Shown: in pieces, positions 32,872 through 45,933 of the stretch
Layout of the letters: each line of letters opens with the position of its first letter
How positions within the stretch are numbered: the first letter of the stretch is position 1
Origin: Paraphaeosphaeria minitans
Lineage: Eukaryota > Ascomycota > Dothideomycetes > Pleosporales > Didymosphaeriaceae
Direction of reading: 5' to 3'
Length of the DNA stretch: 64,000 nucleotides
Assembly: GCA_015832175.1 (NCBI GenBank)
Contig: WJXW01000002.1
Coordinates: forward strand, 4,402,001 to 4,466,000
Made by a program: the position numbers and the translations under genes
Notes under the pieces: model-generated
What the model was told of the DNA's origin: nothing
The model's input: the letters and a program-made list of their open reading frames with translations, nothing else
Database searches by the model: none

Positions 32872-33109
32872 TATTAGTTTGGCTCAATCTGCAATTAAGT
32901 ATTTAAGGGTTGATAGTATACTATCGTATAAAGGGTGAGAAGTAGGTTTAATTAATTACGTCTTGTCTATCGTACAAAGGGGCACTAAGGGCTTTATAAA
33001 GTCTCTGCCTCTTAGCGCTAACCTAAGTAGTGGGTCCTTGTGCGGGTCCCTACAGGTAGGTAGGCCCCCACTTCACCCAGTGCTACTTGTACGATAAACT
33101 GTACAGACA
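32872..33109 (-). repeat. LTR D: hybrid LTR at the duplication junction, 238 bp
   Basis: Left flank ATATA (as LTR E) and right flank TAGGC (as LTR C). Up to about 32965 it shares LTR E variants, including the transversion in GTCTTGTC (GTCTAGTC in C). From about 33051 it shares LTR C variants (CTACAGG, CTTCACCCAG). So the crossover lies between these points. Confidence 0.9.
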
Positions 33110-33114
33110 TAGGC

Positions 33115-34566
33115 AGTATAAGTTTAAAATTATCTATATAGCTAGGAAAGAAAATAGCAGAGTAAACGCTCTTAGCTAACAAAGTAATCTAGTAAAAGAA
33201 AAGGTAAAAACCTTCTCTATAATCCTTCGCAAAGCTAAAGATAGATCTCTAGAGCTAATAGTAGAACTAAATTAACTTTTAGTAATTAACTAAGAAGTTC
33301 TAGAACATCTATAGACTAAGATTATCTAATAATACTACAATAACCCTATATATAGACACCTAGGTATTACAAAAACAATAGAACTTATCTAAAGGAATTA
33401 CACCTTTAAAGGAATTAAGGAAGCTGTAATAACTTATATCTATAAATATATAGAATACTAGAGAAACAAACACAGCATACATCTTAAATATAGAGAGATA
33501 TAAGCAATTAGAATACTAACAGCACTATAGAAAGATATTACTATAGATTTTATTACAGGAATTCTAAACTCTAAGGATCTAATAATAGGAATTAAATACA
33601 ATAATATACTAGTAATAGTCTACTAACTAACTAAGTATATTAAGCTTATTCTATGCCTTAAAAGAATAATAGTAAAAGAACTTACTTTTCTTATCCTAGA
33701 CTAACTAATTAGACACTACAGAATCCTAAAAATAATTATTAGCGATAGAGACAAGCTCTTCACGTTAAATTATTAGATAACGCTTATAGCACTGCTTAGA
33801 ACAAAACAAAAGCTATTAATAGCTTACTATTTATAAATAGATAGATAGACAGAACGTACAAACTAAACTATAGAAACGTACCTACGCATCTACTATAATA
33901 GTTAGAAGAATAACTAGGTTTTATTACTACCTATAGCATAGTTAGCCTATAATAACAAAGTATTAGTAGTATTAGGACATACACTATTCTATATAAACTA
34001 TAGAAGACACCTACATCTCTTTAATTAATAATTTCCTACAATAATTAAAGTAAAAGAAGCTATAGATATAGTAGAAAATATAAAGAAAATACACTAATAA
34101 CTCTAAAAGAATTTTAAGAAAGCTTAGCAGTAATTAATTTTATACTAAAATTAAAAATAAAAAATAGCACCTTAGCTAAAGAAGGGGGATAAAGCATATC
34201 TACTTATAAAGAACTTTTAAACTTAGAAGAAAAAACACAAGAAACTAAATTATATTAAGGTTAGACTATTTTATATTTCTAAGCAAATATTACTAGTAAA
34301 CTATAAGTTAGAACTACTACTAGATATAAAGATACACCTAGTATTCCACGTATCACTACTAGAACTAGTAGACCCTAATACACTAGTTAGAACCGCCTTC
34401 TACTACAGAACTAAGGAAGAAAATAAATTTAAAGTTAAAAGAATTCTAGAATATAATTAGTATAGCAACGCGTACCTTATTAAGTAGAAAGGTTACCCAC
34501 ACAGCGAAAACACCTAGAAACTAGAGAACTACCTAGGAAACTATTAATAAAAGATTAGAGAATTCT
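33115..34566 (+). pseudogene. Gypsy-1 integrase and chromodomain, duplicated copy (unit 2)
   Basis: Same content as 29479-30930, shifted by 3,636 bp, with a few C/T and G/A differences in the first part. No open frame. Confidence 0.87.
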
Positions 34567-36507
34567 ACTAACAACCTACACAGTATAATAACATTTATAC
34601 CTAAGATAGTAAAGGCACTAGATTATTCTAGAATTCTAATAGGAAATTTTTAAAAGCGCTCTATATTATAGGGAATAAAAAGGGACCTAAAGAAGTCTTA
34701 TTAACTACTAAATTAATAGCTTTATAAGATTTAGCCTCTTTAATATTTTTCTCTTTAACTACTATTATATCCTTAGCACGCTTATTTAGTAAGTCTATTT
34801 ACTAACATAACTAATCTTTGCGCGTACATATAACCTATAATTTCTCTAACACCTTCTTATAGGCTTTAAACACAGCCTCCTACGTTTCTCTTAACTCTTT
34901 TATCTACACACGCAATTTCTCTTTCTCTACTAATAAATACTTAAACTTAGACTCTAAAACGCGTACATTGCAACGTTAATCTTAATAAATATATTCTCTA
35001 TATCTTCTAGACTAAACGTGAACTTTGTAAACATAGTTATATTTTATATATATTAAGTATTTCTTAACTATAACTTTGCTAAAGGAGTTAATAAAATTAG
35101 TTAGGTAATAGTAATAGGTAGTGCTAGACTTAGAAGGTTATTAAGGCATAATATAAATAAGCTAACACTACCTATAACGCAGGGTAAGCTCTAGTTATAA
35201 CTAGATATAAGACACAGTTACATAATTTAAGAATAAATCCTAGTAAGAAGGGAGATAATATTAAGATCTAAAGGCTAGGCCTCCTAGGATCTTTATATGT
35301 ATTTACATTTATTATTTAAGTAACATAGTATAAAAAGGTCATGTGATTAGATTAGTGTAATTAGAGCGCTAAGATAACTAATTAGACTAAGCACTTAATA
35401 TACTAAGTAACTAATTAGTACTTAATTAGTTTAATTAGAGCAATTAGTCCACTAATCACTTAAAGTATATAGGAACGCAAGGATAAGCTCTTTATACTTA
35501 TATTTAATCTATTTATTAATCTATTATTAAGATTCTAGCAGACTAAATTATTAACTTATTACACTTCGCAAGATACTATTATATTAACAAGACCTTCCAC
35601 CTTCCGTAAGTACTCCTGCCTAAGAACTAACCTTAACCCTTTAGGACTAGCTACCCTCTTGAATTTAACAGATTATTCCTTTTATAGTGTTTAAAGGTAA
35701 GAGTAGTTTAGTCTATCTAGTACTAATTATAATTAACACTAGTGTTAAAGTGCCTATTTAGTCTATTATATAATTTATCCTATAGAAGTCCTAGTCTAAT
35801 ATTATATAGGTAGTAGGTACTTGCACAATTAGAAAGGATTCCTAGAAAGATATTTATATACTAGTTCTATAGTATACTTAGCCTATAGTATAGTTCTCTA
35901 AAGACTTTTACCTTATCTACTAAGATATTATATAGCCTACTAGTGTAGTTATTCTTTTTACTCTAAGCCTTCTAAAGAGAATAATCTTATCTAGCTAGAT
36001 ATAAGTATAATCTCCTAGTTATTAAAGAGACTAGGAGTGTCTAGCCTCTTTATATAATGTGGTTTGTTAGGCAAAAGTAGTCTAGGTTTTAGGCTATTAC
36101 TACTAGTGTAGCTCTATATATAGTGTCTCTAACCTCGCACGTATAGGGATAGGCCCTGGCTGTGCTCTATATATATATATATTACCTATAGATAGTGTAG
36201 GTTACATTATTAGGATTATATAAAGCAGTTTAGTTTATAGTTGTAAAGTTATTATGTAAAGGGTCTATAGCTTATAGTTAAGCTATAATAGTTTAAAGAG
36301 TTTCTTTACATAGGTGTCCTTTATTATAGAATTAGTAGTAACAAAGCCTTCTTTTATAAGAAAAGTAATAAGCTCTCTTCTTACTATATAACTAATCTTA
36401 TTAAAGGTTCTCTCTTTCTAGTTATTAAAATCTTTAGTAAAAAAAGAGATTACCTCTTTATTTTTAAGGCTACTTACGCAATATTGCGTAATTATATATA
36501 CTATATA

Positions 36508-36745
36508 TATTGGTTTGGCTCAATCTGCAATTAAGTATTTAAGGGTTGATAGTATACTATCGTATAAAGGGTGAGAAGTAGGTTTAATTAATTACGTCTT
36601 GTCTATCGTACAAAGGGGCACTAAGGGCTTTATAAAGTCTCTGCCTCTTAGCGCTAACCTAAGTAGTGGGTCCTTGTGCGGGTCCCTATAGGTAGGTAGG
36701 CCCCCACTTTACCTAGTGCTACTTGTACGATAAACTATACAGACA
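36508..36745 (-). repeat. LTR E (3' LTR of Copia-3), 238 bp
   Basis: Begins TATTGGTTTGGC (TGTT with G-to-A) and ends CAGACA, followed by the internal CTAGTAACTTTTC block shared with LTRs A and B. Confidence 0.9.
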
Positions 36746-38377
36746 CTAGTAACTTTTCTTTTGTGTAATAGCCTATATCTATTATACGCTTCCCTTTCCT
36801 GTCCTTCTCTATCTATACAGTTAACCTTCCCCTATTAGAATAGGTTGTAGGGTAGGTGCAGTATTACTATATAGTAGAGGTCCTATTTACACCTGCTCTT
36901 ATGTAAATAGGTAGTAATAGCTAACCTACTTAGTTTTTACCTTACCCCCTTATATAGTAGCAGAGCCATATTATACAATAAGGCTCTTTTTAGGCATGTG
37001 CCTTATGTGTAAATAGAAGGTAGAGTATTAAGTAATATAATGCTTAGTGCTAGGTCTTAGTAAGTAGGTATAGAAGGATCACTCCTAGTTATATAATAAA
37101 GGTATATAGTAGAAGTAAGGTATAAGGTAGCCTTCTGTGCTTCTTCTTTATTACTCTATTAGTCTTATTTATCTTTCTCTTTTTTTATATAATAGTCTTC
37201 TTCCTCTAGCTCTCTTTTAAAGTTAAGGATATATACTTATATATCTATAGTAGAGGGTTTATGTTTGTAGAAGTTAGTATATAATAATATATATTACCTT
37301 CTAGCTCACTAGGTATTCCTTAGTAGATAGTTAGTAGACTAGCATCCTTTTTTATAGTATATAAAGTATTTCTACTTTATATAAGAGCTTAAACTTCTAA
37401 AGTTACCCCTTTTTTTAGTCTAAAGGTTAATCTGCCTCTAGAGGGGCTAGATCTTTTTATGTAATTAGGATTATTATATTATTAATTAGTGTAGTACACC
37501 TCTTTACTATTTTAGAGAAACTATAACTTCTTCCTATCTTTAGTAACTTAAAGTAATATATAAAAGTTACTAAGTAAGCTTTCTACTATATTTTTAGAGT
37601 TAAATATAGCTTATTTAAGGTTAGGATAGCTGTAGTATATTTATATAATAGTAGTGTATAGTTATAGTTTACTACTAAAGCCTTATCTAAGAGCCCTTTA
37701 GGCTAAAGTGAGCTTATTAATTATTACTTCTAGGGCCTTATATAATATAGTAGCTAGATTATCCCTTTTATAGCGTTTAAAGGTAAAAGTGGTCTAGTCT
37801 ATCTAGTACTAATTATAATTAACACTAGTGTTAAAGTGCCTATTTAGTCTATCGTACAATTTATCCTATAGAAGTCCTAGTTTAATATTATATAGGTAGT
37901 AGGTACTCGCACGATTAGAAAGGATTCCTAGAAAGATATTTACATACTAGTCCTATAGTATACCTAGCCTATAGTATAGTTCTCTAAAGACTTTTGCCTT
38001 ATCTACTAGAATATTATACAGCCTACTAGTATAGTTATTCTTTTTACTCTAAGCCTTCTAAAAAAGAATAATCTTATCTAGCTAGATATAAGCATAATCT
38101 CCTAGTTATTAAGAAGACTAGGAGTGTCTAGCCTCTTTATACAATGTGGTTTGTTAGGCAAAAGTAGTCTAGGTTTTAGGCTGTTACTACTAGTGTGGCT
38201 CTATATATAGTGTCTCTAACCTCGCATGTATAGGGATAAGCCCTAGCTATGCTCTATATATATATACATTGCCTATAGATAGTGTAGGTTATATTATTAG
38301 GATTATACAAAGTAGTTTAGGTTACAGTTATAGTATTATTATATAAAGGGTCTATAGCTTATAGTTAAGCTGTAATA

Positions 38378-38800
38378 TGTTAAATCTAAGAGGATAGCTA
38401 GTCCTAAAGGGTTAAGGTTGGTTCTTAGGTAGGAGTACTTATAGAAGGTGGAAGGTCTTATTCATACAATAGTATTTTATAAAGTGTAACGAGTTAATAA
38501 TTTGGTCTACTAGAATCTAAATAATAAATTAATAAATAGATTAAACACAAGTATAAGAAGCTTATTTTTGTGTTCCTATATACTAAGTAGTCCTACACAT
38601 CCCAGAATCCCATATATCCTAGAATCCTATACGTCCCAGAATCCTATACGTCCTAGAATCCTGTGCGGGCAAGGCCTGTGCGGTCCTTAGGACCCTTAAG
38701 ACCCGTGACCTATTATCTAACTGCTTAGTTAGCTAACTCTAGTAGACTAGTAGTCTAATAAGCTCGCGCCCCGCTGTGCGTATATAGCTAGATCCTAATA
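38378..38800 (-). repeat. Gypsy-2 3' LTR, 423 bp
   Basis: The part nearest 38378 (about 200 bp) is the reverse complement of the last 200 bp of the Gypsy-1 LTR. The remainder is unrelated and holds 17-bp tandem repeats at about 38598-38662. Confidence 0.9.
38598..38662. repeat. 17-bp tandem repeats in the Gypsy-2 LTR
   Basis: About four units of the type TCCCAGAATCCTATACG follow one another. The same array is at about 44830-44890 in the other LTR. By orientation it lies in U3, so it could be a promoter or enhancer array. Confidence 0.8.
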
Positions 38801-39439
38801 TTATCCTCCCCCTTTAAGCTTAATGTCCTTATAAGTTAACTACCTATAAAGTTATTATCTTATTCTATTTAATATCGCTATAGTTAAGCTAATCACCTTA
38901 AGAAAGACTATGTTTTTATAATAGTTGCCTATTTATACTACGCTAAGAAGAAATATACTTATTATTTTTCTTCTTTACACTTTTAGTGTACTAACTACGT
39001 TAGATAGGGAAACTAGAAGTGTAAGCCTAAGGAGATTTTTTTACTAGATTATTTAAAAATAGATGCTAAAATAGAGAGGTTAGAAAAGTTAGAGGCTAAA
39101 GAGGAGGTAAAGCTCTATGTTAAGAAAGAGCTAGCTAAGGCAGCTCTTCTTCGCGCCTATTAGGCGTAAGAGAAGATAGCGCGCTTACATAATTAGTAAA
39201 TGAAATTATATTAAAAAGAATAAGAATTGTTTAATTGTAGTATAGGTACTATAGATAAGCTAGAAGCGCTTAAGGCGTAGGAGGAGTTAGCGTAGACTAC
39301 TGCGTTAATAAATCCTAACACGCTGTTAGACGCTAAGGTAATTAACTAGTCTATTTTATAGGCTAGCCCTCGTGCTGGTAGCAATTCCTAGGTGTATCCT
39401 AGTTATTTCTAGTAAAACTCTTTAATCTTTTGCTAATAG

Positions 39440-42400
39440 TTTCCTAGATTGTTTTTTAGTTCCTAGGTGTTTTTGCTATATAGGTAACCTTTTCACTTAA
39501 CAAGGTACGTGTTGTTATTCTAATTATATTCTAGAATTCTTTTAACCTTAAATTTATTTTCTTCTTTAGTCTGGTAGTAGAAGGTGGTTTTAACTAGTGT
39601 ATTAGGGTCTGCTAGTTCTAGTAGTAATATATAGAATACTAGGTGTATCTTTGCATCTAGCAGTAGTTCTAACTTGTAGTTTACTAGTAATATTTACTTA
39701 GAAATGTAAAATAGTCTAATCTTAATATAATCTAGTTTCTTATATTTCTTCTTCTAAGTTTAAAGGTTCTTTGTAAGCAGATATACTTTATCCTCCTTCT
39801 TTAGCTAAGGTGCTATTTTTTATTTTTAATTTTAGTATAAAATTAATTACTGCTAAGCTTTCTTAAGATTCTCTTAGAGTTGTTAGTGTATTTTCTTTAT
39901 ATTTTCTACTATATCTATGGCTTCTTTTGCTTTAATTATTGTAGGAAATTATTAGTTAAAGAGATGTGGGTGTCTTTTATAGTTTATATAGAATAGTGTA
40001 TATCCTAATACTGCTAATACTTTGTTATTATAGGCTAACTATGTTATAGGTAGTAATAAAACCTAGTTATTCTTCTAACTATTATAGTAGATGCGTAGGT
40101 ACGTTTCTATAGTTTAGTTTATATGTTCTATCTATCTGTCTATTTGTGGATAGTAAGCTGTTAATAGCTTTTATTTTGTTCTAAGTAGTGCTATAAGCGT
40201 TGTCTAATAATTTAACGTAAAGAGCTTGTCTCTATTACTAATAATTGTTTTTAGGATTCTGTAGTGTCTAATTAGTTAGTCTAGGATAAGAAAAGTAAGT
40301 TCTTTTGCTGTTATTCTTTTAAGGCATGGAATGAGCTCGATATATTTAGTTAGTTAGTAGACTATTACTAGTATACTGTTGTATTTAATTCCTGTTGTTA
40401 GGTTCTTGGAGTTTAGAATTCCTGTGACAAAATCTATAGCGATATCTTTCTATAGTGCTGTTGGTATTCTAATTACTTATATCTTTCTATATTTAAGATG
40501 TGTGCTGTGTTTATTTCTCTAGTATTCTGTACATTTATAGATGTAAGTTGTTACAGCTTCCTTAATTTCTTTAAAGGTGTAATTCCTTTAGATAAGTTCT
40601 ATTATCTTTGTAATACCTAGGTGTCTATACATAGGGTTATTATAGTATTGTTAGATAATCTTAGTCTATAGATGTTCTGGAACTTCTTAGTTAATTACTA
40701 AAAGTTAATTTAGTTCTACTATTAGCTCTAGAGATTTATCTTTGGCTTTACGAAGGATTGCGGAGAAGGTTTTTATCTTTTCTCCTACTAAATTACTTTA
40801 TTAGCTAAGAGCGTCTGCTTTACTATTTTCTTTTCTAGCTATATAGATAATTTTAAACTTATACTACCCTATAGTTTATAACTATTTTTGTTATTATAGT
40901 GTAAGTTCTTTTGTTATTATGAACCTTAGAAGGTTCTTATAATTTATATAGATTTCTAGCGTTAAGTAACTAAGCGTATAAATCCTCTAGTGCTTTAAGG
41001 CTTTAATAATAGCGTAGAGTTCTTTATTATATACGTTGTATTGTGTTTTAGCGTTATTAAATTTGCATAAGTAATAGGCAATTAGGTGCTATTTACTATT
41101 ACGTTCTTGTTTAGCGTAGGCGCCTAGCATAAGATCGCTAGTATCTGTTTTAAAGCGCAGTAGTTTATCACTTCTAAAATAAATAAAGATAGGTTCTATA
41201 ATACATACTATCTTAAGAAGTTAGAATAACATTCTGCACTTATCTATCTATTTAAAGGGTACGTCCTTCTTTATAAGATTTATTAAAGGTATTGTAACTT
41301 TTGCGTAATTTTAGATAAATTGTTAGTTAAATCTATAGAATTCTAAGAATTCTTAGATGTTCTTAGCTGTCTTTAGTATTAGCTAGTTCTTAATATATTT
41401 AACTTTACTTAGTGTTATCTTAATTCCTTCTATAGTAATAATGTGTCCTAGGAATTCGAGTTATTTAACGTTAAACTTGCATTTCTTAAGTTTAATGCGA
41501 AAGTATACTTTGTCTAGCGCTTCTAGTACTATCTATACATACTTAGTGTGGTCTAATTCGTTTTTAGAAAAGACAAGGATATTGTCTATATACGCAATAA
41601 TAAATATGTCTAGATATTCGCGGAGTACGTTATTAATAAGTGCTATAAAAGCTACTAGTGCGTTTATAAGTCTAAAAGGTATAACTTTATATTTAAATAG
41701 TCTATAGCGTAATTAAAACGCTATTTTCTATTCTTTACCTTTCTTAATTTATATAAGGTGGTAACCGTCTCTTAGATCTATTATTATGAATATCTTAGCT
41801 TAAGATAGTTGATCTTATAACTCTATAATGTTTAGTAGTAGATATTAGTTCTTTATTATTATATTATTAAGTTATTAGTAGTTAATATATAGTCTGTCTA
41901 ATTTATCCTTTTTCTTAATAAACATAAAAGGGCTTACTACTAGTAACTTTAATAGTTATATATATCCTTTCTTAAGGTTTATCTTAATAAAATTATATTC
42001 TTTAAGGAGTTCTTCTCCTGTTTTACTATATAGTAGTCTAAAGGGTGGCGTCTTCCCTTCTTTTAGGTCTATTATAAGATCCTAGAGTTAATATTTAGGT
42101 AGGTTTGCTTTTCCTTCCTTTTCTGTAAATATGTATATCTATTTCCTGTACTCTCTTAGTAAAGTAAGAGGTGTGCTATTGTCTTCCTTCTTACGCTTCT
42201 TAATCTAGTAGTTCCTACTAGCGTTTACTAAAGTGTGCTTCTATTTTTTAACTATCTGTTATAGTATTATGTTATTAATAACTCCCTTATCTACTATTAT
42301 TTTTAGTTAATACGTAGGCTTTACTTATAATATATAATTATAGTATCTAAACAATATTTTCTTTATACCCTAGTTAATCTATAGGTTGTGTATTGTTAAC

Positions 42401-42720
42401 TAAGGTAATTCTAAGACTAACTTATACTTAGATCCTAGTAAGATATCTAAGGTAAGTTCCTTTCTATATCCTTAGACTATTATTGTGGTAGTAACCTCCT
42501 AGTATATTTAAGGTGTCTTAGGCATTAGGGATCTATTTGCAATATAGATAATATAGAGTACTTTTTTCTCTAATATTATAAGTCCTACTTATTTTACTGT
42601 CTAATAAGATATAAAGTTCCTTCTTACTTTTAAGTCTATAAGAGCTTAAGCCTATATTCTTTTAAGCTATACTAGTAGCTTAACTAATACTATACTTACT
42701 ATAGTATTTAATTTAATAAA
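39440..42720 (-). pseudogene. Gypsy-2 pol remnant
   Basis: Minus-strand counterpart of the Gypsy-1 pol: chromodomain, integrase, RNase H, reverse transcriptase and protease read from left to right on the plus strand. The RT-catalytic region lies near 41570-41610, beneath a chance plus-strand open frame. Broken by many TAA/TAG stops. Confidence 0.82.
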
Positions 42721-44608
42721 GGCGTTTTCTTATCTAAGTTTAGGCCTAAAAAAGACATCTGTTTATATAAGTTATAGTTAAGTTCTAGTGCCTAGTATAC
42801 GTTTCTAAGTATCTGCTTCTATTATTATTCTTAAGTACATAGCTTATATAGATTGTCTTCTTCTTCTTCTTCCTGTAAGGATGTTCTTCTATTTTTCCTC
42901 CTACAGTCTTTACTGTTCCTATATACTAGTTAAATTAGTAGTTCTATTATTACTTCTTACGTAGGGCAGTTTACAAAGCTGTCCAAATGTTTAGCTATAT
43001 AGTAGTATTTGTAGTCTTAGTTTAGACACGTATACTAGTATAGTTGCATATAGTCTCTATTAATAAGTATATTATAGTATTTATTACCCTTTAGCGTGAG
43101 GTAAGGAAAGTATTTTACTTATTATTTATTCTAGAGGTGTTTATTACAAGCTGTGATAGGGCAGTCTATCTATATCTATCTATAGCGCAGTTTCTTTCTA
43201 GGTTATTTCTTATTCTCCTCTTTCTCTACCTTATGTTATGCGTATATTAGTTCTTCACAATGCGTCTATATACAGAATTAGTGTGTAGGATTTTAGTAGT
43301 CTAAGTAGTACTTTAATACATAGTCTAACTTCTTATTTTTATAGGGTTACATTCCTTTTAGTGCCTAGTAGGGTTCTATGTAGTCCTAAATATTTAGTTT
43401 ATACTTAGGTGATATAGAGTTATCTTCTTCCTACCTATTTTATAAGTAAGGAGTAGGAGATCTTAGTATCTCTTCTACGTCTTCTATGTTATAGTATACA
43501 TTAGAGTTGTCTTCTAGATCTTTGTATAGTTATAAGTTAAGTAAACCTAATTACTTACTTTACTCTAGTGTAACGCGTTAGTAACTAAATAGTGTTATAA
43601 TAACTTTCTATTCTTTATTAGGTTCTTAGTCCTTAATAGTTAGTATATTTAACTTAGTTTAATAGACTTTGTTCTTTAATCTGCAGTTTCTAGCTATATA
43701 GCCTAGTTTACTATATATAAAGCATTTATAGGTCTTAGTTATTAGTTATTAACTTCTATTAGAGACGCGTTTATTAGGCTACTTAAGGCCTATTCTTTCT
43801 CCTTTTCCTTTACCTATGTAGTTAAACTAGACATCTTCTATTAGTTTGTATTTCTAGTAGTTCCTTAGCTGTTACTTTTAGATAATTCTAATAGGGTTCT
43901 TATAAACTACTTTTACTAGTTGTCTAAAGCTTATTACTCTAGGGTTTTAGTAGAGCTCTTATTATAGTAAAAACTACTTTTTATTAATTCTAATAGTTTC
44001 TTTATATAGTTCTTTAAGGTTAGTAATTTATACACTACTACGTAAGAGTTCTTTACGTAGTTTCTATTTAAGTCCTTATTTGTACATGTCCTAAAGAGAT
44101 TTATTATTCTAGTTAAGCTGTACAGCGTACCTGTAAAACTTAGCTATATACTTAGCTACTAATTATTTCTAAGTTATAGTCTAAATCTTTACTTTTGTAA
44201 TAGAGTCCTTATTAGTAATCCTAAAGAGTTATTTAAGGCATTTTTTAAAGTTGTTATAATCTTTAATAATATTAACTATATTAGCGTGCTTATTTGCGTA
44301 ATTATTATTGTTATTATTATAGTTTATTCCTAGGTACTTTTTAAGGTAGAGATGGATTTATAATCCTGTATCTCCTCGCATATATATTGCTGCGAAGATA
44401 ACCTTCTTCTTGTCTTTAAGAGGTTTGTCTAAGTTAAAGAAGTAGAGGTCTAACTAGAGAATCTAGATATTAGTTTAAGATTATTTGCTAAAGTAAAGAT
44501 TAGGTTTATATACTTTACTACTATCCTTTATAAGAGTAATCTTAGCGGCACCTAAAGCTATAAAAGAGATAGGAGTTTGTAAAGTACTTATATTAAAGGT
44601 GTTTAAGA

Positions 44609-45031
44609 TGTTAAATTTAAAAAGGTAGCTAGTCCTAAAGGGTTAAGGTTAGTTCTTAGGCAGGAGTACTTATAGAAAGTAGAAAGTCTTATTAATACAA
44701 TAGTATCTTATAAAGTGTAATAAGTTAATAATTTGGTCTGCTAGAATCTAAATAATAGATTAATAAATAGATTAAACATAAGTATAAGAAGCTTATTCTT
44801 GCGTTCCTATATACTAAGTAGTCCTATATATCCTAGAATCCTATATGTCCTAGAATCCTATACGTCCCAGAATTCTATATGTCCTAGAATCCTGTGTAGG
44901 CGAGGCCTGTGCGGTCCTTAGGACCCTTAGGACCTGTGACCTATTATCTAACTACTTAGTTAGCTAACTCTGGCAGACTAGTGGTTTAATAAGCTCGCGC
45001 CCTGCTGCGCGCACGCGGCTGGATCCTAATA
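44609..45031 (-). repeat. Gypsy-2 5' LTR, 423 bp
   Basis: Pairs with 38378-38800 at the same length. Followed by TAATA, the target duplication. Confidence 0.9.
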
Positions 45032-45933
45032 TAATAGTTTAAAGAGTTTCTTTATATAAGTGTCCTTTATTATAGAATTAGTAGTAATAAAGCCTTTTTT
45101 TATAAGATAAGTAATAAGCTCTCTTCTTACTATATAACTAATCTTATTAAAGGTTCTCTCTTTCTAGTTATTAAAATCTTTAGTAAAAGAAGAGATTACC
45201 TCTTTACCTTTAAGGCTACTTGCGCGATATTACATAATTATATATACTATATAAGTGTTTAGCTGTTTTAGAGAAGGGGGTAAGTGGCTGTGTAGATTTA
45301 CTCTATCTATCTAGTACTTTTATGTAATCTCTCCTCTTAAGGTAATAGCCTTAATGTTTATTACTTCCTCTACTTATTAAAGCTATATTACTTTATCTTC
45401 TTACTAAAGAGGCAGTATTAATTGTTATATAACATCCTTAGGTTATAGTTCCTCTAGGAAGTCTTCTAGTCTTAAGGCTATATTATTATTATCTTTTTTA
45501 GTTGTGCAACGTGTCTGCGTTTAGTTATTACTAGTTTAATTATACAACGTGTTTACGTTTAGTTATTGCTAGTTTAATTTTGTAATATGTTTTTTAGGGT
45601 TATAAATGTGCTTACTATCTCCTTTCTTTTCTATAGAATAGCTTAGACTAGATTATGCAACTCTTTATAGATATGTGCGCTTTATTTCTGCTTATTATAT
45701 AATCTAAAATTTAATCTCTAGTAAAGGTATTATCTCCTTTCTTTTCTATAGAATAGCTTAGACTAGATTATATAACTCTTTATAAATATGTGCGCTTTGT
45801 TTCTGCTTATTGTATAATCTGAAATTTGATCTCTAGTAAAGGTAATAATATAGAGCCTACGTATCTAGCTTATAGGGCGCTCTGTCTTTAGATCTTACTA
45901 GTTTATAGTTAATTAGAATTAACCACTAATTAG

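Larger units (their letters stand above)
29236..36507. repeat. Tandem segmental duplication, two units of exactly 3,636 bp
   Basis: Unit 1 is 29236-32871 and unit 2 is 32872-36507; a third LTR (E) follows at 36508. Each unit is LTR, then Gypsy-1 integrase and chromodomain, the Gypsy-1 right LTR (31623-32034 and 35259-35670), then a Copia-1 fragment. The period is constant with no indel seen. Differences are mostly C/T or G/A and cluster in the first 1.2 kb; the remainder looks identical by eye. LTR D between the units is a hybrid: its left part matches LTR E and its right part matches LTR C. Confidence 0.92.
38378..45031 (-). mobile_element. Gypsy-2: minus-strand chromodomain Gypsy element
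   Basis: This 6,654-bp element has 423-bp LTRs (38378-38800 and 44609-45031) and a TAATA duplication (38373-38377 and 45032-45036). Its pol reads on the minus strand and is close to Gypsy-1: a chromodomain near 39465-39560 (LVKxKGYLYSKNT, x a RIP stop), integrase at about 39900-40860, and RNase H, reverse transcriptase and protease onward to about 42700. It lies inside Copia-3 and so is one of the youngest layers. RIP stops occur throughout. Confidence 0.9.

Noticed and set aside
32872..33109. LTR D as an independent solo-LTR insertion
   Set aside because: It has no matching flanking duplication (ATATA left, TAGGC right), and its sequence is part E-like and part C-like, so recombination explains it better.
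41441..41707. 88-residue plus-strand open frame, similar to the one above
   Set aside because: Antisense to the Gypsy-2 reverse transcriptase. Its similarity to 21416-21730 is due to the shared element, not to a gene family.
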